From positions 27,035,214-27,099,213 of the forward strand of contig OX388313.1 of the NCBI GenBank assembly GCA_947579605.1: a stretch of DNA of 64,000 bases, in the 5' to 3' direction. Below are positions 34,662 through 45,224 of the stretch, piece by piece (position 1 is the first letter of the stretch; each line of letters starts with the position of its first letter). Made by a program: the position numbers and the translations under genes. The notes beneath the pieces were generated by a model. The model was not told the DNA's origin. It saw only the letters and a program-made list of their open reading frames with translations, and made no database searches. The stretch is from Athripsodes cinereus. Its lineage: Eukaryota > Arthropoda > Insecta > Trichoptera > Leptoceridae.

Positions 34662-34812
34662 GAGTCTGGTTGTTACATGTATTTAATGCATTGTACTTGT
34701 ATATGTGTGTATCGTCGCGTTAGAATCCATAATATAAATTTTATAATTATTATCTTTGTTTAGGACTAACTCGACATGTGTGAATTGTCTATACTTATAT
34801 GTTATGTTACTA
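34662..34812 (+). mobile_element. SINE family B, 5'-truncated copy
   Basis: GGTTGTTACATGTATTTAAT, GCATTGTACTTGTATATGTG, GTATCGTCGCGTTAGAATCC, AGGACTAACTCGACATGTGT and GAATTGTCTATACTTATATG match the body of the copy at 38341-38560 in opposite orientation. The tRNA-like head is absent. Confidence 0.65.
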
Positions 34813-36283
34813 TTAAGCTAAATGTACTACATTTTAATTTTTTCCCCGTGCGCTGCGCGAGTAATCCATTAGCTATTTGCTAGTTATTATATATCAATAA
34901 ATAGTTGATTTCATTTCGAGGTTATATTATTAATATTTTCTGGGTAGCAGTGGGTATCTACATAAATATTAATAAACATACCAAATCATTCTTATTAATC
35001 TCGATAGTCATTTTTAATTAATAATATTTAATACTTACTTTGTAACGTTTTCTATGTTGTATAATGACTTTTGATGGCCGAATTTTTTTATTTCCTTTTT
35101 CTATTGCAATCTTTTTAACAGCAATGAATAAATCACTTTATTTATAATTGGCTACCGTCCTTGCGGTGGTACAAATAGTAAAAAAGGTCCTTTATCAATT
35201 GCTTTAAATGTTTGACTTTTAACCCTTTAAGGTCTAAGTGAAGTATTAATGGTAAACGTAGTTTTTGCATTTTACTGCATTTTCACAATTGCGTGCGTGA
35301 AGATATACTCAAGGCAGTCTGTTGATTGTGCGGATATGGTGTCGAGTAATATGCTTAATAGGAGAAGTTTACTTCCCATTTTCCCAAAAATATAATCTCA
35401 ATTGTTGAGGATTTTTATTATGAATATAATGATTTTTTTTGCGGTAACTTGTAGTTATAACTTAAAGTTTAACTATAACTTAAAGTTAAATTCCACCACA
35501 ATTTATAGTATCCAGTAATATTTAAAATATCGAAGTTTTTAAATATTTGCTCGAAAAATGAATGATGGTGAAATCATAAACTTTAATGGTTTTGCAATTT
35601 TTCAGTTTTTTTCATTTAAACATTATAAATCATTAAAATATGGTTTACTCAGTATATACCTAGTATTAACATTTTATCTTATTATAGACCTTATTAAGGT
35701 TATATTTATTGTGTAACAATTCCTTTTATGGACCATGGGAAATATTTTTCGAATACATTTTTTCCAAAACCATAACAATTTATGTTGTTTCATTGTATTT
35801 TTTAGTTTTCATTCTTCCATTTTACAAATAAATAAAAGGATGTAAAAAAAATAATTAACCCTGCGGTCCAGAAAGGGTTAAATAAACTTATTATGAGTAC
35901 AATAATTATCATTCTTAATCTTCGAACAAAAAGATGCAGTTTAATTAAAAAAAAATTTGGCAACAATACATTAAGGTCGATTATAAGTCAAGAACCATTT
36001 TTAATTTTCTTTCTTTTCTGTCGTTCTCTCAGCGCTGAGGGTCATGAGCATTTTTTACTCTTATTTCATAGTTTAATTAAAAATAGATTTTTGGTTACCT
36101 ATATAGGTACACTTGGTAAGCTTATGACTTCAACATTAATCAAATTTTGACGAAATTTATTGAATTATTTCTTTATAATTTACGATCTTCTTATGGTTCA
36201 GATTTGCAAATTGTCGTTGGATCCAAGAAACCTCCCATGATAACGACGTATATTGAAATAAATAAAAAATAAAATAAAAAATT
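34813..36283. other. AT-rich DNA, nothing recognised
   Basis: A small inverted pair around AACTTAAAGTT is at about 35458-35490. No gene supported. Confidence 0.45.
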
Positions 36284-36480
36284 GTAGTCGAACAAGGTGT
36301 AAGACAGGGGTATTCAATGTTTCCAGCACTCTTTAACTGTTATATATAGCGAGCCATTGATGAATTGATAAAAGAAATGAAGAACTAGACAAGAGTACCT
36401 ATAGCTAAATCGAGAAAAGGTTGACATGATTCAATATAGCATTGCTTGCAGATAATGAAGATGAGTAAAGCCTTAGAACT
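36284..36480 (+). pseudogene. RTE-like reverse transcriptase relic (motif B to C)
   Basis: The plus frame reads VVEQGVRQGYSMFPALFNCY, a stop, RAIDELIKEMKN, another stop, and after a frame change IALLADNEDE. GVRQGCSLSPALFN is the expected RT motif B; here SMFP replaces SLSP. The catalytic ADD motif C is destroyed, with only ALLAD following. An old, dead remnant. Confidence 0.6.
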
Positions 36481-36547
36481 GTCAAGCCATTCGAAAATTA
36501 AGAGTAAAGAGTCAGATACCTATTCTTTACCGGGGACTCCTCGGATA

Positions 36548-36727
36548 TTTTTTTTATAAAAAGATATTTCTTGGTTTTTGTTATAAAACCAAATACAACC
36601 TTATACACCTTTCACAGTAAGCTACTATAAGCTTGTGTCGTGAAAGGGGAATTTGCCGGCACCTGGGATCGAACCACGGACCTCATGAGCACGAGGCCGA
36701 GACTTTACCTCCAGGCTACCGACGAAC
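36548..36727 (-). mobile_element. SINE family A, full-length copy
   Basis: Minus-sense. Left T-rich tail, GGTTTTTGTTATAAAACC hairpin, intact inverse B box GGGATCGAACC, head ending CTACCGACGAAC. A short piece with ATTCTTTACCGGGGACTCC just left (36521-36541) is the 5' end of the RTE-tailed family. Confidence 0.85.
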
Positions 36728-36983
36728 TGAAATATAATAATTTTCATGTAGGTATACCATGACGGCAACTACCGTAAGTAGAGTAGCCATAAATATTAAA
36801 ATAACAAACATGGTTAATAAATCTGTGTTGAACATTATTTGGCAAGTGAAAGAGTATAATTTATGTATTACGTTTTTACTTTCAAGGCCTTTATTAAATA
36901 ATAATAATATTAATTGTGTGCACAAGCGAACACTTTTACGAATTTCTTAATCGTTCAAATATTTCATGTCATAAAATATATTT

Positions 36984-37505
36984 GAATCGGTCATTTGAGA
37001 AACAACATAAGTCAGGTTTTTAGCGGATATGATTTTTTTTTTGATTTGGGTCCTTTTTCTTGAAACGTACGTTATTTCATTTAGAAACCACGTAATTTTT
37101 ACTTATTTGATACAAATTTAGCTGATTAACTTGGCCGGTCAATAGAGAAACAAGACAAATCAGTGACTTATGTTGTTACTTCACTAAATTCATTTGTGTC
37201 AATTCACAGCTGACACTTAACGCCAACCACAAACATGAGTGAAAATGATGAAAAATAGTGATTTTTGGTTGTTTAATAAATAATCTGGGATGAAAATGTT
37301 GAATTTATTCCCTGAAATGGTGTTCATATACAAATAAAGTAATTTGACAAAAAATAAAGGTTTATTATAAAAAATACACTCTATGCTATATTTTGATTTG
37401 AGTTAGATATCAACATTTCATTCAAGATTTTATAACAAACAGTTTTTTGTGATTTCTGAAAAGTTTGTATTGACTGACTTATGTTGTTTCTCAAATGACC
37501 GATTC
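36984..37505. mobile_element. Inverted-repeat element with perfect 31-bp ends
   Basis: 36984-37014 and 37475-37505 are exact inverse copies (start GAATCGGTCATTTGAGAAAC). ATTT flanks both sides (36980-36983, 37506-37509), giving a possible 4-bp target duplication. An internal partial echo of the end (GAAACAAGACAAATCAGTGA and CTTATGTTGTTACTTC) lies at 37146-37188. The 522-bp unit has no transposase frame. Perfect ends imply recent movement by a transposase encoded elsewhere. Confidence 0.8.
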
Positions 37506-37512
37506 ATTTATC

Positions 37513-37560
37513 TATTCTATCCCTCGCTCCGTGTCACAAGCGGACAATGCGAAAGAGGAT
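37513..37560 (-). mobile_element. RTE family 1 extreme 3' fragment
   Basis: TATCCCTCGCTCCGTGTCAC, AAGCGGACAATGCGAAAGAG and AATGCCA line up with the 3' end at 7450 (CCCCTCACGCCGTGTCCC) with several changes. Confidence 0.4.
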
Positions 37561-37599
37561 AGAATGCCATATATAGACCTTTCCTCATAAAATATATAC

Positions 37600-37857
37600 C
37601 GTCGTTGCATATTCAAAAAGAGACATGTGCACACATTTTTATTTGGGCATACTCTTTTAAAACTGTTCATTAAGGCATTAAAATTGTAGTTTGGACTTTT
37701 TATTGGCATGTGATATTATTCTTTAAGTATTGAATTTTAATAGTTGATACTAAGAATCACTTTATAAAATGGTTATGATGTCCATTATGAGCAGTTTATT
37801 CTGTAAATGTCAAAACATTTATGAATTCACATGTCCCTTTTTGAATATGCAATGACG
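37600..37857. mobile_element. Small inverted-repeat element (258 bp)
   Basis: The ends 37600-37629 and 37828-37857 are inverse copies with two mismatches (TTGCATATTCAAAAAG core). A direct ATAC flanks both sides (37596-37599, 37858-37861). Non-coding. Confidence 0.7.
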
Positions 37858-38340
37858 ATACAATATGTTCTATCAATACGACTGCATTATATCGAATTAA
37901 TATTCAATATTCTCAACAGAAAAAATTACATACATACATACATACATGTTCTAAGACGTTAGATAACAGTAACAATATTATTAATTTATTAACTTCAAAC
38001 CCGGATTAGCTCACATTATCAATAAGCCCATTTCTTTTATATCATTATATCAATTTATTTGATCAATTTATAAGCTTATTTTGATGATTGTACGATATAT
38101 TAAAATATTTAAATCGGTAATAAATTGTGTCAAATATTAAATATTATCCTAAATGTCTGATTTCTACGGTACCTAGAGAACGCCATGTATATTCATAAGA
38201 AGTACCCAATGATTCCATTGGGATATTTTCCCTTTTTAAAAATGTTGTTTATTGTAAGTATTATATTTGATAGTAACTTATCCTATATATGTATTTCAGA
38301 TAAAATCTAACTGCAATATATTTGTCAATATAACATAACA

Positions 38341-38560
38341 TAACATGTATAGACAATTCACACAGACCGAGCTAGTCCCAAATTAAGATATGAATCTTGT
38401 ATTATGGGTACTAACACGGCGATACACATATACAATGCACTAAACACATATACATGTAACACCCAACCCCAGGACAATCTGAAAAATGTCATTCTTCATT
38501 TTGCCCTGGCCGGGAATCGAACCCGGGGAACGAACTCTACAAGATGTATCATCAACTGTC
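38341..38560 (-). mobile_element. SINE family B with tRNA-like head
   Basis: Minus sense: head with GGGTTCGATTCCCGG (B-box-like, about 38513-38530), then CCAGGGCAAAATGAAGAATG, TGGGTGTTACATGTATATGT, GTATCGCCGTGTTAGTACCC and GGGACTAGCTCGGTCTGTGT, ending GAATTGTCTATACATGTTAT. The body resembles common lepidopteran tRNA-derived SINEs; that comparison is from memory. Confidence 0.7.
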
Positions 38561-38654
38561 CAGTCCCATTACTCAAAAAGTCGATAATTTTGATTTCATT
38601 GGCAATACCCACAATCGACACTCTCTACTCTTTCATCTCCACAAACAAATCTTT
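38561..38654. other. Short relative of the 56.6-kb hairpin
   Basis: CAACTGTCCAGTCCCATTAC, TCAAAAAGTCGATAATTTTG resembles one arm of the hairpin at 56598-56693 (CGACTGTCCAGTTCC, ACTCAACAAGTCG). Confidence 0.4.
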
Positions 38655-38757
38655 TTCTCCTTCGTCCTCGTCTTTATCCTATTTATTTGGGGTCGGCTCT
38701 ACTAGTTCTCATCTTCCAAATTTTCTGGTCCCCTGCATCCTACGAATGCAGCAAATA
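38655..38757. mobile_element. Dispersed repeat (GGGGTCG-CTCT type), copy 2
   Basis: CCTTCGTCCTCGTCTTTATC, TTGGGGTCGGCTCTACTAG, TTCTCATCTTCC and GGTCCCCTGCATCC match 26690-26780. An (ATT)n run follows at 38789-38815. Confidence 0.5.
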
Positions 38758-40062
38758 ACTATAAAACATACACGGTTCCCTTTACATATTAACTATTATT
38801 ATTATTATTATTATTTGATCACTTATATTGCGCTGTTTTTGTAATGTAATCACTTCAAGAGCGCATTTACAATATTGTTTGTCACTTTAATTTATTTTTA
38901 TTGCTTTTAAAACACAAATCATGTAAACTATTTTTATTGTCACAAATTGTAGGTATTAGATTTAATTTTAATAAAATTTAGAACTTAATTTTAAGAAACA
39001 AACACAAAAAATAAAACTATCAAATAAAAAAAACACTTTATTTTAGTCGGAAATTAAAAATAAAATAAAAACTTAATTGATAAACTATTATATTTAATTA
39101 AAAAATTGGAGAAGTTATGGGTTCAGTCAGCTACAAGAGCGCCATCTACCCAAACTAAATAATTAGTTATGAAAAATTATGCACCTAATTGATATTTCGA
39201 TTCCACTGACAAAGATTTAGAATATTAACTGTTGAACGAAACAAAGACAATATAATTAATGTCTTTAACAGCGCGATTATTATAAATAGTATATATATTT
39301 CACTTTTTGTTGGGTTTTGAAAGCATTATATAAATATACTAAAATTACAAAAATGCCGATTTCTCGAAAATATAACATTATTTCTACTTGTTGAATTATA
39401 GAACTGGATAGTCGATATTATGTAGGTAAATAATTTTATAACTACGAAACATGCTAAATATTTATCTCGACTGTCTAATATGAGCTGTCTTTATAACTAT
39501 TTTAAACATACATATTTACGAACGGATTAAATTATTTATATTTTAATATCTTTTTTCCCGCGTAGCAAAAACTACGAGTCTAGTCGTGAAAGTGTAAATT
39601 TCTCAAGATAATAACAATTTTATAAAAAACTTTAGATGAAAATGTTCAGTAGGTTGGTACGACATGGGTGCTATGTATAAGATGTAAAACTATTCATAAA
39701 ATCATTACCATCAATAAATCTAATACATATTGTTATATTATACATATTGTACTATCAATAAATCTAATGCATATTGTAATGTTAGAAATCAAATCATCAT
39801 TAAAACATCACTCTGAAGATCTGTGATGATATTCATTTCACTGATATTATCACTATTTCAATTTAAAAGACTTACTTAATTATCATCATTCTCATTTCGT
39901 CCATCAACGCTCCTCTAGGGAGTACAGCGCAGACACCAGCCTTTTCCATTTAGATTGTTGATAATGGCTACAGAGCGTTATAAATCTGATGACAGAGGTG
40001 ATTAAATTTGTGAAAATATATCCACTGTGTCCGTGTTAATAATAATAATTACTAGACAAGTT
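38758..40062. other. AT-rich DNA, nothing recognised
   Basis: A near-repeat of TAATACATATTGTTATATTA / TAATGCATATTGTAATGTTA with ATCAATAAATC lies at 39710-39785. No gene supported. Confidence 0.45.
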
Positions 40063-40520
40063 ATTTATGATGCGCCGTTTTGTGGAAAAACCACCGCAAG
40101 GGCCCATTCAAGAATCATAACAGCTCCTGAACAATAGGGGTTTTAACCTCGTCTTGAACACTTCCACACTCTCCAGAGTTCGCAAATCATAGGGAATTTT
40201 GTTCCACAGCAACGGACCAGCCACACAGAAGGCACGGTCAACATAGTTGGCCAGACCCCCCCCTACGCGGTACCACAAGTCTATTGACAGAGTCTGTGTT
40301 TGCAGACCTTAGTGATTTTTGCCTTTTCGTTTCCTCCTTAGAAATGCAGAACTCCCAGATGTACATTTGTACACCGGTGCCATGCCATGTAGTGCCTTGA
40401 ACACAGTCAATATGATTTTAAACTCTACTCTTTCTTTAAGTGTTAAGGTAGTAGAATTCCATAATCGGAATTTAATGCTCTTCCACTGAACATCAAGGAA
40501 AGCACAAATTTGAAGAGGTT
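40063..40520 (-). pseudogene. CR1/L2-like retrotransposon C-terminal remnant
   Basis: The minus strand reads, with frame breaks, IKFRLWNSTTLTLKERVEFK, IILTVFKALHGMAPVYKCTS, FCVAGPLLWNKIPYDLRTLE and SVEVFKTRLKPLLF. This is the typical C-terminal region of CR1/L2-type polyproteins (ALHG.AP.Y ... F.VAGP.LWN.LP..LR ... FK..LK..LF). Frameshifts and stops between the blocks make it a pseudogene. The reverse transcriptase is missing. Confidence 0.65.
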
Positions 40521-40721
40521 TACTAATAGTTTGAAAAGACTAGTCCTGGATAGGTGTGCAGTGGGGAATGGCTGAGATTTTTTGTTGTTGTTGTTTTGTG
40601 TCAATTTGTCAACAGTTTATAAGTGTCCAATATTTAATAGTAAAAACTAGCTAAGTTAATTTCTCCTTATACCAGCAAATGCTGTCTGGAAAACTTGTTA
40701 AATAAAGAAATGAAATGAAAA

Positions 40722-40888
40722 TAAAAACAAATGTATTGTTCTACTATACTGATTTTTATCATTAGAGGCGTCTTTCGTTTTTCAAGGACATTGTCAATCT
40801 CCTTGACAATGAGGTTGATAATCTTCTTAAAAGACAAAGACATCTCTCTCAACTAAAATCAATATGGTAGAAGAAAAATTTTGTTTTT
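40722..40888. mobile_element. Hairpin element (MITE-like), complete copy
   Basis: Arms 40722-40799 and 40802-40888 pair around CAATCTCCTTGACAATGAGG. They carry AAAACAAATGTATTG and GAGGCGTCTTTCG on the left and AAAGACATCTCTCTC and AGAAAAATTTTGTTTTT on the right. Same family as 26338-26503. Confidence 0.7.
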
Positions 40889-41178
40889 AATGTCATCATG
40901 GTACAAAAATGTTCTGAATGTAAGAAGCTGGTCTCTACGAAGTGTCCCTGGGAAAATATCGAAGAGCGAGTGGATTGCATTGGAAATAGATTCGAAACCT
41001 TACAAGAAATTTTTGAAAATGACTATGACGGAAAATAAATAATAGATTAACAAGTAATTAACGAAAGCAGCATATTAATTTCAGTGTATAACTTATAGAT
41101 AAGGATTATGTTAATTGCTACTTTATTGCTGAATTATTAATATAACCTTATGGATGTGTTAACAAATTGACATTAATA
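40889..41178. other. AT-rich spacer
   Basis: A short open frame around 40895-41037 (VQKCSECKKLVSTKCPWENI-like) is not recognised and has no start or splice support. Confidence 0.35.
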
Positions 41179-41269
41179 TTTTTTTTTAAAAGATATATCT
41201 GGGTTTTGTTATAAACCCAAATACAACCTTTTACACCTTTCACACTAAGCTAAAAGCTTGTGCCGTGAA
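41179..41269 (-). mobile_element. SINE family A, 3' half only
   Basis: Minus-sense: T-run tail, GGGTTTTGTTATAAACCC hairpin, body to TGTGCCGTGAA. The tRNA head is missing. Confidence 0.8.
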
Positions 41270-41480
41270 TTTATTTTCTAATTTTTTGATTTTGATGAAT
41301 ATTTTAAATTTTACATTTTTCTGTCAACTTTAGATATATGTATTTTAATTTCTTTTTTCTGACACGAAAATTCAAATTTTCTGACCTTACATTTTTATTT
41401 GAATTCGTCTACTAGGTATTCATGTTATTTACATTATTATGATCGATGCTCTGATGTCGTGTCAAATGAACTACCGACAC

Positions 41481-41582
41481 CATACCATACCATACTGAAT
41501 GTAATAAACATGCGGGTCGTTCTCTACGTTAAATTAAGATATTCAGGAAGAGTGGCATACCTCATGCTTTCTATGAAATCAC
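41481..41582 (-). mobile_element. RTE-tailed short element, diverged fragment
   Basis: CATACCATACCATACTGAAT, GTAATAAACATGCGGGTCGT, ATTCAGGAAGAGTGGCATAC and CTCATGCTTTC keep the family order; the terminal hairpin is lost. Confidence 0.45.
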
Positions 41583-41780
41583 GACTATAGTAGGTTTCTA
41601 TAATTTGTATTCCTATCATGGATACAGAAAACTAATACAATTATAGAGAAATAAATAAAAACGATTATAGAGAAACAAATCAAAGTCAAAATACAACAAT
41701 ATTTATTCAAACATTTCCAACAAATTGCAGATAAATTAAAGAAAACAACACGAATATACATAATAAATTATTAGGTTACA

Positions 41781-41920
41781 GTTCGTCGGTAGCCTGGAGG
41801 TAGAGTCTCGGCCTCATGAACAAGGGGTACGTGGTTCAATCCCAGGTGCCGGCAAACTCCCCTTGTATTTGTATTTGGGTTTATAACAAATCCAGATATA
41901 TCTTTCTAAGAAAAAAAAAC
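41781..41920 (+). mobile_element. SINE family A with internal deletion
   Basis: Complete head (GTTCGTCGGTAGCCTGGAGG; B box with one change, GGTTCAATCCC) joined directly to the tail region (TTGTATTTGGGTTTATAACA); about 45 bases of body are deleted. Ends in an A-run. Confidence 0.85.
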
Positions 41921-42116
41921 CATCCTTCTCGCGAGGTGTACTTTGTCTAATTAATCTATCAAGATATTATCTCCTTCAAAATTACCAAAGGCTTCAAAAT
42001 TCTAATGTATGCAGAACAATACCTACACGTGAATCCTTCATTGTGGTTTATTAGAGAGTATGTGTGTTAAATTCTCAACTACTACAACCTCATAAAACTA
42101 CTATACTATACTATAC

Positions 42117-42888
42117 TATACCCTCACGCCATGTCCCAAGTGGGGTAGGCAGAGAGAACGGAACGCCAAACAGATCTATCTTTACACACTTCCTTCGCTT
42201 CCTCCACATTCATACAGTTCCTCATACACGCACGTCGGTTCCTCTTACTCAACACGCGGCGGTCCTTGAGAATTTGATCCACGTGATCAAGCCACGTGGT
42301 TCTCGGACGCCCGCGTTTCCTCACACCCTTTCTTTCAGATAAGTATATCCTCTTTGTCATTCTTACCTCGTTCATTCGTTCAACATGCCCAAACCACCGT
42401 AGTTTATTCACGCGCATTCTGTCCACAACACTCTTCTTGCATCCGCTCATTCTTCTAATATCCTCATTCTTCACTCTATCACGCAGCGTTTTACCAACCA
42501 TTCTTCTCAACGATCGCATCTCTACTGCATTTATTCCACATTCGTCCTTCTTCAACCACGTCCATGTCTCGCTTGCATACGTAAGTGACGGTACCAGAAT
42601 GGTATTGTGCACCAGCATTTTAGCCATGTTCGACACATTGTCATTGCTGACAATGGGTCGAAGTGCACCGTTTACTCTAGCACCGGCCACTTTCCTTCTT
42701 TCAATGTCCCCATCGCATCTTCCATCCCTCGTAAACATACTTCCCAAATATACATACTCACTTACTTGCTCCAAACATTCGTCACCAACTTTAATCTCGC
42801 AAATCGTTTTTTCATTCTCTCTTTCAAAAACAAGAACTTTCGTCTTCATAACATTCATTTTCAAACCATTCAAATTGCAACTATATCA
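42117..42888 (-). mobile_element. RTE-like retrotransposon, family 1, best copy
   Basis: 5'-truncated insertion containing the 249-codon frame described separately. Its 3' end CTACCCCACTTGGGACATGG-CGTGAGGG is followed in sense orientation by a (TATAG)n tail at 42103-42118, as RTE elements end in short tandem repeats rather than poly-A. The 5' break is near 42888, where the coding match stops. Confidence 0.75.
42124..42873 (-). CDS. RTE-type polyprotein, C-terminal 249 residues
   Basis: The open frame covers the region from the end of the RT palm/thumb to the natural C terminus. MNGLKMNVMKTKVLVFEREN is the segment after motif C, YLGS (42-45) begins the RTE signature, and TRDGRCDGDIERRKVAG follows. 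Then come a YASETWTWLK block, RWFGHVERM, the basic RKRGRPRTTWLDH motif and the end SAYPTWDMA. In RTE elements this region follows the reverse transcriptase that copies the RNA at the target site. The catalytic palm and endonuclease are absent, so it cannot act alone. The ATG is an internal methionine, not a native start. The intact 249 codons suggest a relatively recent insertion compared with the broken copies at 7.4 and 21.3 kb. Confidence 0.8.
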   Translation of the reverse strand: MNGLKMNVMKTKVLVFERENEKTICEIKVGDECLEQVSEYVYLGSMFTRDGRCDGDIERRKVAGARVNGALRPIVSNDNVSNMAKMLVHNTILVPSLTYASETWTWLKKDECGINAVEMRSLRRMVGKTLRDRVKNEDIRRMSGCKKSVVDRMRVNKLRWFGHVERMNEVRMTKRIYLSERKGVRKRGRPRTTWLDHVDQILKDRRVLSKRNRRACMRNCMNVEEAKEVCKDRSVWRSVLSAYPTWDMA

Positions 42889-43670
42889 CACACATACTCA
42901 TAAAACGCAACGGTGTAAAAACAAAATTAACCACTTCAAACAGCCATTTGACCAATAGAATATAATAATATGCCTTTTGGACCCATTGAGATCTAGATAA
43001 GGATTAATTCTTCAATAATAATATATTCATTCAATTATTGTTTCTTTTCATACATACACACATGATATCAACAACACAATCATCATTATTATCCTTATAT
43101 CTTATAAAAATGATTTTTGAATTTCCATACTAACGAAGACCGGGCTATACTCTCCCATTTCAAGGAATTTGCGTTCCATTGACCTGACCATTACAAGATG
43201 AGGTATATATGTGAAATAAAAACCCACTAAATGCCGTACTTTCTTTTTGAGGAGCGAGAAAAACAGCAAAAAAGAGTGTAAAAAAAAAGTGTGAATGAGA
43301 TAAAAAATACGTTTTTTACGTCAGTTTGAAAGAGTAAGAAAATATTCTTTACCGCCAAAATTGTGTACCATATTATATTGCCATACTAAAATTAATTAAG
43401 AAAATATCGATAATTTATTTCGAGTAAATGTATCATTATAAATGTATGTTACATAAAATAGTTTAATTTGTGTTTTTTTAATACTTTTGAAACATGTTTT
43501 ACGCGAATTAACCAATATTTAAATAATTTGAACGTGTTACATGAAGATTCAAGAAACGAAAAAACATTATTTTTTGTTAACGGCAACATCGGCTGTTTAA
43601 ATTCAGCCTATCACTTTTAGAGTCGGCCAATCACGTCGCTCGATAATTTGACATATTGGAAACGACGCCA
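42889..43670. other. AT-rich DNA, nothing recognised
   Basis: No gene supported. Confidence 0.45.
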
Positions 43671-43672
43671 TA

Positions 43673-44455
43673 TCGTCGGCGTCACGGAAAAACTCACCAA
43701 ATACAATTTTTGTTGAAATTGAGTTATTTATACTAGCAAATTTGTTTTTTCATGCTTTATTTAGGAAAAATTCCCCAAAATTATAGGAGTACATATTACC
43801 ATAGAAATGAAAAACACATTAACTCACCAACTATCAAATACGAATATTTGCGATAAGGAAAAAGTCACCAAAGTATGTGAATTGTATTTTTTTTTTGGTA
43901 TTTCCATTTTATTTATTCAAAATTTGTGCACATTCAGGCAAGTAAAAAACACAAAAATAATAAACGGTACAAAAATCACATGCTATCAATAAATTAGTCC
44001 ATTTGATGGAATTTCTTTTTGTTTCCTGGATTGTTAGTATTTACATTGTATTAGTATCAACATTGTATTATTATTATTTCATTTGGTATATAAACATAAA
44101 ATGTTCTTAACTTTATAATAAAAATAATGAGTTTCTATGGTTCCTATTCAGTTTTATAATGATTATTAATCAATTTAAAAAATCACCAACTGTATTACCC
44201 TATGTCAGGAGTGAGTATTAAAAAACCAACCAAATACAAAAAAACTGATTTTCTTGATTTTTTTCTATTAATTAATCCAGATTTTAAGTTGTTTGATATA
44301 GGAAAATATATGTTAAGAACATTAAAAAATACTGTTTTACTCTATCGGTTATAGTTTTCAAGTTATCGAAATTTCAATTATTGAAAATTAATAAAATGCC
44401 TGTATCTCATAATTTTAGTTTTGTTAGTTGGTGACTTTTTCCTTGACGCCGACGA
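43673..44455. mobile_element. TA-flanked inverted-repeat element (783 bp)
   Basis: The left end 43673-43700 starts TCGTCGGCGTCACGGAAAAA; the right end 44428-44455 is its inverse with two mismatches over 28 bases. TA lies at both borders (43671-43672, 44456-44457), as for Tc1/mariner-type elements. The end core GGAAAAAGTCACCAA also appears inside at about 43857-43871, with weaker copies (ACTCACCAA, AATCACCAA) elsewhere. No transposase frame is present. Confidence 0.75.
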
Positions 44456-44786
44456 TATATTTTGACAATTAAAGAAAGACGCGACATGTCTATTTCGTAA
44501 AGTCTGCGTTCCGTACAGAATTATTTGTTTAACTACTAGGTACATTTTATAAAATAATAAACTTCATAGTATGATAATAAAATATGGTACATTATATTAT
44601 GTACAAATGTGAGTGGTGCCTTTCACACAATATTATGCACATAGTGAATAAAGCAAAGTGAATACTATAACAAATATTTTTGGACTAAATGAAAGGTAAT
44701 AATAATGTTTATGTACACATTCATATAAAATCAATAGATAAAATGAACTAAGTAATATGATACGTTAGTTTCTACGAAGAAATGTT

Positions 44787-45224
44787 TGAGGTTATGCCTT
44801 AAAAACACAAGTAAATATAACATTTGTTACAGGAGTTAGTTTTGTTTATAAACAACTCAAATTATAAACTGACATTACACAGTTACATTCTGAAGTATTT
44901 TACTATTTATGTTGGAGCTAGCTATTCGAAAAAACCGTGGTATTATTTAATTGATATTGATAATATTAAGTTTGTTGATGCGACATTATAAAAACGACAT
45001 TATGATTTGAGGTTATGTTTTCAAAACACAATAAAGTATAACATTTTTGTTACATATTGTGTCAGTTTTATTTTAAAACATTACTTGAAATATGAAGTAA
45101 TCACAAACTGAAATTATACAATTAATTATTCTGAAGTGATGTGTTTTTTTATGTTGAAGCTAGACAACGAAATACCATGATATATATTGATATTAAAAAT
45201 ATTAAGTTTGTAGATGCGACATTA
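44787..45224. repeat. Diverged tandem duplication, unit about 220 bp
   Basis: 44787-44988 and 45007-45224 share the order TTGAGGTTATG, AAAACACA, TATAACATTT, GTTACA, ATTCTGAAGT, TATGTTG-AGCTAG, ATTGATATT, AATATTAAGTTTGT and GATGCGACATTA, with many indels. Non-coding; origin unknown. Confidence 0.7.

Noticed and set aside
38500..38545. tRNA gene suggested by GGGTTCGATTCCCGG
   Set aside because: It is continuous with a SINE body repeated at 34662-34812.
38404..38844. 146-codon plus-strand ORF
   Set aside because: It spans SINE family B and another dispersed repeat and ends in a tyrosine run from an ATT microsatellite.
42296..42958. 220-codon plus-strand ORF
   Set aside because: It lies opposite the RTE polyprotein tail and mirrors its codons; there are no motifs of its own.
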